The translations under genes were made by a program, and so were the position numbers. Below are positions 1-6,533 of a stretch of 10,020 nt of DNA, piece after piece. How positions within the stretch are numbered: the stretch's first letter is position 1; each line of letters opens with the position of its first letter. A model generated the notes under the pieces. The model did no database searches, had not been told where the DNA came from, and saw nothing but the letters and a program-made list of their open reading frames with translations. Source of the stretch: Thalassiosira profunda (Eukaryota; Bacillariophyta; Thalassiosirophyceae; Thalassiosirales; Thalassiosiraceae); assembly GCA_036939355.1 (NCBI GenBank), contig JALLAP010002852.1, forward strand, positions 1 through 10,020, in the 5' to 3' direction.

Positions 1-191
1 ACGACAACGGCCTCGACTGCCGCCTGGAGATCGACGGCGGCGTGAAGGTGGACAATATCAAGGAGGTGGCCGAGGCGGGCGTGGACATGATGGTGGCCGG
101 GTCGGCGATTCTGAAGGAGCCCCGGACGGTGGAGAGCTATAAGGAGACGATCGACGCCATGCGCGCGGAGCTCGCCCAGGCCGGCAACTAA
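1..191 (+). CDS. RPE: Ribulose-phosphate 3-epimerase, C-terminal end (partial)
   Basis: This is the 3' end of a gene entering from the left edge. Codons start at base 3 and run 62 codons to TAA at 189-191. The peptide contains LEIDGGV followed by [13 protein letters not shown], which match the last beta strands and the phosphate-binding loop of the ribulose-phosphate 3-epimerase TIM barrel. The tail ([12 protein letters not shown]) fits the final helix. The enzyme interconverts ribulose 5-phosphate and xylulose 5-phosphate in the pentose phosphate pathway and Calvin cycle. No targeting signal can be judged because the N-terminus is outside the window. A related phosphate-binding TIM-barrel epimerase or synthase is the main alternative. 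No intron is seen in this fragment. The stop is followed by a long non-coding stretch. Confidence 0.78.
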   Translation, partial: DNGLDCRLEIDGGVKVDNIKEVAEAGVDMMVAGSAILKEPRTVESYKETIDAMRAELAQAGN

Positions 192-1025
192 TCTGGCGGC
201 TGATGTAGCCTTGAAGATGGATTGAGATATGCTTGTTCGCTGTTTCTGGCGGAGGGTATGGTATCGGAGCTAATATTTTAGACTTGCATTGGACGCAAAG
301 GAGAAGGGCAGTGGGATGGAACGAAGCGTTCGCAAAGAGAATGGCAAAGCAAAGGGATGCGGTCGAAGCTGCTCCTCGGGTGTACTTTTTGTGAGCGGCT
401 GAAGGAAGGGAATGTCTCTTATCTTGACCAGAGATACACTGAGCCGACTTAGAGCTTAGATACTTCTCGTGCCAACAACTCCGATACTCTGCAACCGCAA
501 GTACCAGCACGTTGAGCTTTGATAGCTGTTTGCGTGCATCTTGCATTTCCAAGGGTTGGCACACCCTCACTCTCGCATCCATTGCTGATGCTCACAACAG
601 ATCTGTTCTAGATATTGCAAATCTATGTGCAATCCTGGGGCGAATTGCTTGATGGAGGGATGGCAGGTTGTGAAGAAGGAAATAATCCGGAGAGGAGGCG
701 TAGCGAGGCGGGCCTACGAGGCCAAGGAAGGCCCATAAAAAGGGGGCGCCCGCTAAAATGAGTTGAGTAAACCCCAAGGCGGGAAAAAGAAAATTCTGAC
801 AGATTCTGACCCGACCTGACATGAAGATCGCCCGCCTCCCACGCCGGCCTGGCGGCAGGTAGAGCAGCTCCACAGCCGCCCCCTAACCTTGTACCTCTTC
901 TGCGTCGGCTGGGGGATTTTTGCATCCAACAGAGCCAGCAACGGGCTTATACTAGCCCCAAGGTGAAGGTGACGAGAGGCAACCAACGACCCTCCCAGCC
1001 GCCGCTCATACATACAACGAGGAAG
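192..1025. other. Intergenic: 3' end of the epimerase gene and upstream region of the SPRY gene
   Basis: I see no convincing gene in these 834 bases; the open frames here are low-complexity shadows without recognisable domains. The first part should hold the epimerase 3' UTR, but no clear polyadenylation signal stands out. Features possibly belonging to the downstream promoter are an A/T-rich CATAAAAAG at 734-742 in a GC-rich setting, a cluster of CTGAC pentamers at about 796-820, and a small inverted repeat GGGCT-TATACT-AGCCC at 943-958 about 70 bases before the start codon. None is strong enough to call as a promoter element. The region shows no tRNA-like structure. Confidence 0.6.
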
Positions 1026-3377
1026 ATGGCGACGCCAGAGATTTCATCTCCCTACGACGCCGGGAATAGATCCGCCGCCCTGTCGGTGCAATTATTGTCG
1101 TCGGAATCCTTGGACTATCATTTTGTTAGGTTGCTGTCGCCTGTGGCACACTCTGCGGACAGAGCCCTCGACCCATCCGAATACGATCTCAACGACGACG
1201 ACCTCTCCACCGAGGACTGGTTCGTGGGGGGCCGGCAGCCGGGGAGCGCCGACACGGGAGGCCCCTCGAGTATTTCTGGGACTCCGGCGGGGCAAGCCAC
1301 CAGCGAGCATGAAGAGCGCCACCAAATCACCTGCGCTTCTCCCCCGGCGGAGGAAAAGCCGGGCGTGGTTATTGTGCAGCTGCAACCGAGGGAGAAAAAT
1401 CGAGCGCTGCAACGCCAGCTTGCGGCGGCGGTGTTGTCGCATCCCTATCCGCTGAGGGTGTATTGCATGGAGGCGTATGCGACGGCGCTCAACCTGAGTT
1501 TGGAGCACCAGCGACGATCGATTGCGGCCTCGCGGACACCCAAGTACCTGCCCCACAGCCCCAGCCGTCTCGGCTCGCCCAGGCTGGAGGCTGACATCCG
1601 ATTATCGGGGGAAGGGGGAGCGGGGGAACTCATCCACGAACTGGTTTCGGGTGCCAACACCGTTTGCTTCGTCCCTCTGTCGGTAATGCTGGAGCTCACA
1701 GAGTCATATTGTGTCATGTCCGTGAACACGGTGGCGGCCGCTACGCACATCGGAGCCTTTGCTACCCAGAGCTGCGTTTCGATGCTTTGGGGCGCTGCTG
1801 TGAATGTGGCAGGAGCCGTGCCCGGTGCCTTCGAGTTGGTTGTGAATGCCCAGCGCAGTGCCGTTGGGAAGACGGGAGAGGTCTTTGCGAGCGGAATCCA
1901 AAGCGTCGCCACGGGTGTCGGGTCAGTCAGTAATGCAGCCCTGAACCGTTTGACGAGGCAAGGTTTATCGCTGGCGGGGGGAGTGGTCGGGGGAAGCCGG
2001 TCCGGCCTATCCCACATGGGGGGAGGGTTCGGAAAGTCACGGAAAGACGTGACGGCAGGGGAGAATATTTTCGAGAGCAAGCTGTTTCAGAGGCTCCAAA
2101 AGGTCGAGAATGTATCGAAGCTCGTTTCTTACAAGGAAAAGAAGGGCGAGGAGGCGTTCTCCAAGCACGCCAAGAAGCGTGCCCAGCGCATCATGCACTA
2201 CCAAGTTTCCTTCAGGCCCTTCACTGCCACGATCCAGCCCAAACCCAACAGTCCGAAGAAGTCCAAGATGAAGCACGTCGTGTCGTTTGAGCTCTCCTCG
2301 GTCGACGGAGATCGCTTACGCCAGGGTCCTAGGGAGGACGACAATGGCTCTGTCTCATCCGAATCATTGGATTCGCACAACAGCGTCTTCATGCGCACCC
2401 CAACGTCGTTCCCACCCACACCGACCAGCCGGCTGTATTACTTTGAGAGGGGCAGTCGTTTCACAGAAAACGTAGTCTTCTTAGCCCGGGATCAGCTCCG
2501 CGTGGAGAGGGGAGCGAATCACCGCGACGAGCAAACGAGGGCCATGTCCAAAGCGTTAATAGACGGGAGGCGACTTGCGGTGTTCGATGCTACCGATGCA
2601 GCGGGCAACGACATCGCCCTCTCCTGTGGGCAACACATTGCAACAAAAGTGGGAAACGCGCTGTACTGCTCTGTGCGCAGCATGATACCGGCGATGCGCA
2701 ACAGCTGCGTGTACTTTGAGATCTCCGTGTCGCCCTCGCGGACCAATATGAGCGATCCAAGCAACGTCGCTCCAACGGCGTTGTCGGTCGGCCTATCCAC
2801 GTTGGAGATGCCACTGGACACCCTTGTGGGGGCGTGGAGTGGCTCTGTTGGACTCTGCAGCACGGGGCAACTTTTGCATGCTGGCGAGTGGTCTTCCCCG
2901 AATGACACACAAGCTGGGTCGTACGGAAGCAACTGCACCGTTGGTTGTCTTGTGTATCTTGACGATAATTCGGCGTACGAAACAATGGAGGGCACGAACG
3001 TGGTGGCAGATGTGACATTCAACATCAATGGCAACATTGTGCCTTCGTTCACATCCAACGAAGCCGCTGCCGATCAAGTCCGCCGCCGTACTTCGTCAAG
3101 CGAGACTGATCCCAATAACGAGGAGGCCTGTTTTCTGGACGCTCGCGCAAATCCCACACTGTCACTGGCAGTGGCCAAGGCCCAAGAGCTGTTTCCAACA
3201 GTAACATTGCATAGTCCGGGAGCGTGCGTCATGTGTCGCTTCAGTGCGGAAGATTTGCTGGCCAACTCGAGGTCGGAGATAGGAGCTCTTGACGGTGTCG
3301 TCGTGTACGCTGTCGATGGGAGTGTCATCCTGGGCGCTGAAGATGGCGACGAGGCGTTGGCCCCGGTGGCGTTTTGA
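1026..3377 (+). CDS. SPRY-domain protein with Ala/Gly-rich central segment, 783 aa
   Basis: The first ATG in this long open frame is at 1026 in good context (AAGATGG); the frame is open from 963 but without an earlier ATG. The product is 783 residues without an intron. Residues 1-200 are acidic and disordered-looking (DPSEYDLNDDDLSTEDWF). Residues about 205-335 are rich in Ala, Gly, Val and Ser, with no charged breaks for long runs, ending in a Gly-rich patch (GGVVGGSRSG). A basic Lys/Arg/Ser-rich linker follows (about 345-420). Residues about 560-740 form a SPRY fold: YFEISVS, VGLST, LVGAWSGSVGLCSTGQL, VGCLVYLDD, FNINGN and a late FPTVTLHSPG. SPRY domains bind proteins. The Ala/Gly-rich segment could sit on a membrane or lipid surface, but this is inference. 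Function is unknown. The gene converges with the bZIP gene downstream. Confidence 0.85.
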   Translation: MATPEISSPYDAGNRSAALSVQLLSSESLDYHFVRLLSPVAHSADRALDPSEYDLNDDDLSTEDWFVGGRQPGSADTGGPSSISGTPAGQATSEHEERHQITCASPPAEEKPGVVIVQLQPREKNRALQRQLAAAVLSHPYPLRVYCMEAYATALNLSLEHQRRSIAASRTPKYLPHSPSRLGSPRLEADIRLSGEGGAGELIHELVSGANTVCFVPLSVMLELTESYCVMSVNTVAAATHIGAFATQSCVSMLWGAAVNVAGAVPGAFELVVNAQRSAVGKTGEVFASGIQSVATGVGSVSNAALNRLTRQGLSLAGGVVGGSRSGLSHMGGGFGKSRKDVTAGENIFESKLFQRLQKVENVSKLVSYKEKKGEEAFSKHAKKRAQRIMHYQVSFRPFTATIQPKPNSPKKSKMKHVVSFELSSVDGDRLRQGPREDDNGSVSSESLDSHNSVFMRTPTSFPPTPTSRLYYFERGSRFTENVVFLARDQLRVERGANHRDEQTRAMSKALIDGRRLAVFDATDAAGNDIALSCGQHIATKVGNALYCSVRSMIPAMRNSCVYFEISVSPSRTNMSDPSNVAPTALSVGLSTLEMPLDTLVGAWSGSVGLCSTGQLLHAGEWSSPNDTQAGSYGSNCTVGCLVYLDDNSAYETMEGTNVVADVTFNINGNIVPSFTSNEAAADQVRRRTSSSETDPNNEEACFLDARANPTLSLAVAKAQELFPTVTLHSPGACVMCRFSAEDLLANSRSEIGALDGVVVYAVDGSVILGAEDGDEALAPVAF

Positions 3378-3695
3378 CGGACCCCGGACTCACCTCGCAC
3401 CTAAGGGAGGGAAGTGCTTTCATATACCTGACATTGTAACATCAGCTGTAAAGTAAAATGCATCAGCATCAGAGTGCCATGGAACTCTTCTTAAGATAGA
3501 GAGGCCATTGGTGCATTGCAGACACAGCTCTTTTAGAATGTTATTCTGTCTTGGAACGGAGATCCAAGTTAGAAGAGGTGTCCGTGTCAATTCTGATTCA
3601 TCTTCACACAAGTCGACGTCTCGTCGTTGCCCCATGTTGTTCATATAACGTGCACGTGCATCAAATTGCCCCAGTATCGTACCCTCAGTCGCTCC
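3378..3695. other. Convergent 3' intergenic region (SPRY gene and bZIP gene)
   Basis: This 318-base stretch lies between two stop codons on opposite strands, so it should contain both 3' UTRs and both transcription ends. I see no coding potential or RNA gene. It holds two overlapping palindromes, ACGTGCACGT at 3648-3657 and TGCACGTGCA at 3651-3660, the second with a central CACGTG. Their position at a convergent 3' end makes a promoter role unlikely. No AATAAA-like polyadenylation signal is obvious on either strand. Confidence 0.6.
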
Positions 3696-4975
3696 TCAGA
3701 GCCACTGGACGGCGTCCATGAGGAACTCGCCCAAGTCGCTGTCCTCGTCGCTCTCGTCGGTGGTCACCGCGGCGGCGGGGCCGTCGAGGTCCAGCCCGAC
3801 GTCGCCCGAGACGGCCACTTGGGGGACCAAACTGGGACAGGCCTCGGGGAAGGGCATCGTGTTCTTCTCCGTCAGGGAGAGGCAGCTGTCGGGCACGACG
3901 CGGAGGAGGTCGTCGCACACCGACTCGATGGACTCGAGGGGAGGCTGGGGCGCACCAGCGATCTTCACTGCGGGAATGTGATCTTAATGGCCGTAATCGA
4001 CGCGACAACCTCTCGAAAGAGGCATCGCGCGATCCTAAGCCGGTGAGAGCGGGACGGCGGGGAATCGTCCCTCGAGGGCCATCGCTTGCGACTTGAGAGC
4101 TCAGGGGGGTTGGTTGCAGCAACCTCCGAAGAGGGCTCGTACCATTAAGGAAGACAGATTTGCACTGCAGGCGAAAGTCTGTGCTTCGGGAGAAGAGCTC
4201 ATTGCGTCGGCAAGCGATGCCTCGAGAAACGATCCGCCCGTCGAACCTGCCTCTGCTGGAGTAATCTAGACACTGCTGGTCTGAAGTGCGCCCGGTTCTC
4301 AACCCTCGGAGCCAACGAGTCGGAGGGGACGACTCCTCCGAGATTGGCCTTGAAGCTGCCTTCCTTGAGGACGGGGAACCCGATGCCTTGGTCGTTGCTT
4401 GTCACGATGGGCGGGACGAACTTGGGACGGTCCATCGGAGTCACCATGTGGGCCGAGCCCTGCACGGGAATGGTCAGGGAGACGACGCCCTCGGGCACCG
4501 GCGGGGTGCGGCACCGCTTGGGCGGGAAGGCGGCGAGGGTCTCGAGCTCCTTCTCCAGCGCCGCGGCCTCGTCCCCGTCGCGCTCCTGCAGCTGGGACAG
4601 GGCGTCGTCGAACTTGGCCTTCCACGCGGCCGCCTCGGCCTCGAGCTCGGCGATGCGATCGCGCTGGCGGCGACGGCAGGCGGCGGCGGACTCGCGGTTG
4701 CGCTTGCGGCGCTGCTCGCGGCGCCACGCCGACGTTTCCTCCTTGGTCATGGGCACGGAGGGATCGTACTTGCGCTGCGGACGGCGGGCGCCGGAGGTGC
4801 GGCGGACGGTGACGATGGGCGCGACGGTCGATTCCACCTTGGCTGCCTTGTTGGCCGCGTCTTGGGGATACCCGGCGCCGTCATTTTCGAGCCGCCGCTT
4901 CTGCGCCAGAGATGGGGCGGAGACGACAGCGTACGGGACGGCGGAGGCGGTGGCAGGGAGGGCGACGGCGGCCAT
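3696..4975 (-). CDS. bZIP transcription factor, probably two exons
   Basis: The start is ATG at 4975-4973 in strong context (CACCATGGCC). The frame is open further upstream, but a pyrimidine-rich splice acceptor lies between. Residues 82-107 are a bZIP basic region with the invariant N93 and R101 (NRESAAACR), and the first zipper leucine, L111, is in register. The zipper is short and odd: the next d positions are W118 and A125, and Gly134 breaks the helix. A Pro-rich segment follows (PPKRCRTPPVPEG). The first exon stays open to a stop at 4199. A second minus-strand frame at about 3962-3696 encodes an acidic end (DESDEDSDLGEFLMDAVQWL). I infer it is exon 2; one in-phase junction is donor AGG|GTTGAG (exon ends at 4304) to acceptor GAAG|ATCGCT (exon from 3962), giving about 312 residues. 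The splice sites are not certain. It is a nuclear DNA-binding regulator with unknown targets. Confidence 0.82.
3963..4303 (-). other. Probable intron of the bZIP gene
   Basis: The conserved-looking bZIP exon and the acidic downstream frame are in different frames, and the DNA between them loses coding character. The pair of in-phase sites that fits best is donor GTTGAG at 4303-4298 and acceptor AG ending at 3963; an alternative acceptor five bases earlier, in CCCGCAG ending at 3968, looks better as a site but is out of phase with this donor. The boundaries are therefore inferred. At about 340 bases it would be long for a diatom intron. If it is not spliced, the protein ends at 4199 after 258 residues and the acidic tail is lost. 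Confidence 0.45.
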
Positions 4976-5416
4976 GGTGGTGGACGAAGGAGTGGGTTTG
5001 ACTTTGCGTTCTGAGGAAAAATGAGAGTTGAGATGTGTGCGGCTGCAAACGAGGTTCAACCAAAGAGAATGCAAAGACATCACTTTTGGTGCGTCAGCGC
5101 CTGACCCACACTGAAGGCCTCGGTGCGAGCTCTTTTAGGCGTGGGGGAACGGTGATTGATGATTTGGACCGGACATTTCTACTTAAAGCGGCCCCTACCG
5201 ATTTCCCATTTCCGCATCCCTGGATAGAACCGAGTCCTACAGTGTAGCCTGACCGTCGCCCTTGGATCCGGTTCAACAACGGGGTTTGGCGTTATTGGGA
5301 GTCCTTATTACTGCAAAGATTTACCAGGAGGGACGGATGCTACGCGCTACATACGCGCTCGGACGGCCGGAACCGATTGGCGGATGGCGGAGGAGGACGA
5401 GGGCGGGCAGCTCTAC

Positions 5417-5491
5417 CTCTAGAGCAGCACGGCCGCCCCCGCCGCGGACCGCTCGCGGTGCGGTGAATGCGAGAGCCGCCGCTGTCTAGAG
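5417..5491 (+). other. Imperfect stem-loop in the likely 5' leader of the cyclophilin-like gene
   Basis: The arms CTCTAGAGCAGC at 5417-5428 and GCTGTCTAGAG at 5481-5491 pair over 11 base pairs with one bulged G. The enclosed GC-rich segment holds further short inverted repeats, such as ACCGC...GCGGT at about 5448-5464. It ends 51 bases before the start codon. Whether it lies in the mRNA depends on the unknown transcription start. Confidence 0.4.
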
Positions 5492-5523
5492 TGAATTCTT
5501 TTTTGCAAATTGTGGACGCATCT

Positions 5524-5529
5524 ATGTAG
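5524..5529 (+). promoter_or_regulatory. Start-stop upstream ORF (ATGTAG)
   Basis: The bases ATGTAG form a start codon immediately followed by a stop, 13 bases before the main start at 5543 and in a different frame. In plants, AUG-stop elements in leaders can stall ribosomes and affect translation. A role here is inference and requires that the transcript begins upstream of 5524. Confidence 0.35.
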
Positions 5530-5542
5530 GCCGAGATCAGAG

Positions 5543-6334
5543 ATGAAGATTGAGCCGCGGCGCCGACGGCGCAGGAAGAGCGCCGACAACAGCTTCCTTT
5601 TGCAAATTGCGTGGTGGATATTCTTGGCGACTGTGTGTGCACTCCTGTTTGTGTGGATTGGGACGGCCCTTCATTTCCTCTCGAGCGATGGCGATCGAAG
5701 TCGAAGCGGCCTCCGAGATGATGCATCTTCGGGTCAAAAGCAACAACTGCAGCAGCAGCAACAACCGTCGGCGCCGGACAACCGTCAGCCCATCCTTGCT
5801 CTGGAACTGGCCGTGGACACTGACACAAACATCACAATACGCATACGAATCCTGTCGGATGAGTGTCCGGAGGCGTACGAATTCATAAAATGGATGATAA
5901 AAAATCAGGCAACAGAATGCAAGCCATGCACAATCTACCGCGGCGAGCCGATGCCGTCGTACTGGGGATCCGAGGACTATCCCGACCGGTGGGACAATGG
6001 CGGACGATGGGGTCCGCCGTACGCATTAGTGCAGGGCGGCTTCGTCAATACCCAAATCAAAGACATCGAACGAGAAAAACACAATCCACCGGTAAAGCGG
6101 GGAATGGTCGCTTGGGCGGGGGCCAAGGGCATTCACTTCTTCGTGGCGCTGGCAGACCATCCCGAGTGGGGCACGTTTCATACCGTCTGGGGACACGTGT
6201 TTGAGGAGGACATGCCACTGTTGGATGCATTGGTGAAGGAGCGGCCGCTGAAGGTGCTTGAGCACAACAATCCAGTTGTGACGAACTTTGTCGATCCGAT
6301 GTCGTTCGGGATGCAACTGATGGAAGTTGGGTGA
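5543..6334 (+). CDS. Type II membrane protein with divergent cyclophilin-like domain, 263 aa
   Basis: I chose ATG at 5543; the frame extends upstream only through a TTG. Residues 6-12 are Arg/Lys-rich, followed by one hydrophobic segment at about 18-46 (WWIFLATVCALLFVWIG), so this should be a signal anchor with the C-terminal domain in the secretory lumen. A linker with a CAG/CAA-encoded Gln run (about 66-74) leads to a cyclophilin-like domain at about 84-235. Landmarks are IYRGEP (Arg133, compare the catalytic Arg of CypA), ALVQGGF (Gln164), GIHFFVAL, and HPEWGTFHTVWGHV (Trp209). A Trp/Tyr/Gly-rich insertion (about 136-160) separates the Arg and Gln motifs. Peptidyl-prolyl isomerase activity is possible but not assured, because the usual GSQFF is changed to GIHFF. 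One N-glycosylation sequon (NIT at 96) is on the luminal side. The 3' end converges with the F-box gene. Confidence 0.8.
   Translation: MKIEPRRRRRRKSADNSFLLQIAWWIFLATVCALLFVWIGTALHFLSSDGDRSRSGLRDDASSGQKQQLQQQQQPSAPDNRQPILALELAVDTDTNITIRIRILSDECPEAYEFIKWMIKNQATECKPCTIYRGEPMPSYWGSEDYPDRWDNGGRWGPPYALVQGGFVNTQIKDIEREKHNPPVKRGMVAWAGAKGIHFFVALADHPEWGTFHTVWGHVFEEDMPLLDALVKERPLKVLEHNNPVVTNFVDPMSFGMQLMEVG
5746..5768 (+). repeat. CAG/CAA microsatellite encoding a Gln run
   Basis: A CAR-rich tract inside the cyclophilin-like gene encodes a nearly pure Gln run in the linker between the membrane anchor and the folded domain. Mixed CAG and CAA codons suggest moderate stability. It is probably a flexible spacer and may vary in length between strains. 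Confidence 0.6.
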
Positions 6335-6533
6335 CAACAGAAAGTGTCGGAACTCTGAAAGGCGGCGTCGGAACGTTGATCGTCGGATGCATTGAATGCA
6401 TCCAATGAGGCGCACCGAAAGTATGATGGGTCTAAATAATGTATCAGATAAAAGCTCGGGATACGTATGGGTACACTCAATTATTTCAGAGCCCTGCTAT
6501 TCGGGTCTGTGTGCCTCCAGGCCCTGCCTGCGG
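6335..6533. other. Convergent 3' region with a perfect palindrome
   Basis: This 199-base stretch separates two stop codons facing each other. It contains GGATGCATT-G-AATGCATCC at 6385-6403, a perfect inverted repeat that could form an eight-pair hairpin with a TGA loop in RNA from either strand. The octamer GTCGGAAC also occurs twice nearby (about 6345 and 6367). No gene is seen. Confidence 0.6.

Larger units (their letters stand above)
4976..5542. promoter_or_regulatory. Divergent promoter and leaders between the bZIP and cyclophilin-like genes
   Basis: The two genes point away from each other, so both promoters and 5' leaders must lie in these 567 bases unless a leader is longer than it seems. 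On the bZIP side, the minus strand reads CATTTTTCCTCAG|AACG, with the exon starting at 5010; this resembles a 3' splice site of a 5'-UTR intron. An inverted repeat GTCAG-CGC-CTGAC lies at 5093-5105. A TAAAAGAGC run on the minus strand near 5129-5137 is TATA-like but weak. On the cyclophilin side, a GC-rich stretch at 5417-5491 can fold, and a minimal ATGTAG sits at 5524-5529. I see no gene here. Confidence 0.55.

Noticed and set aside
963..1025. Extension of the SPRY protein by 21 residues from a GTG.
   Set aside because: Eukaryotic initiation at GTG is rare and the ATG at 1026 has good context.
1445..2080. 211-codon minus-strand frame inside the SPRY gene.
   Set aside because: Antisense shadow of a well supported long coding frame; no recognisable features.
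3648..3660. CACGTG-containing palindromes as a G-box promoter element.
   Set aside because: They lie in a convergent 3' region where neither neighbouring gene has a promoter.
4286..5024. Long open frames on the plus strand opposite the bZIP gene (226 and 242 codons).
   Set aside because: They mirror the GC-rich bZIP exon and have low-complexity Gly/Arg content; the minus strand has clear bZIP motifs.
5041..5062. tRNA-like GGTTCAACC near the bZIP leader.
   Set aside because: No acceptor stem, anticodon arm or D arm can be built around it.
5340..5828. 162-codon minus-strand frame across the leader of the cyclophilin-like gene.
   Set aside because: Arg/Pro-rich, overlaps real coding sequence on the other strand and lacks any motif.
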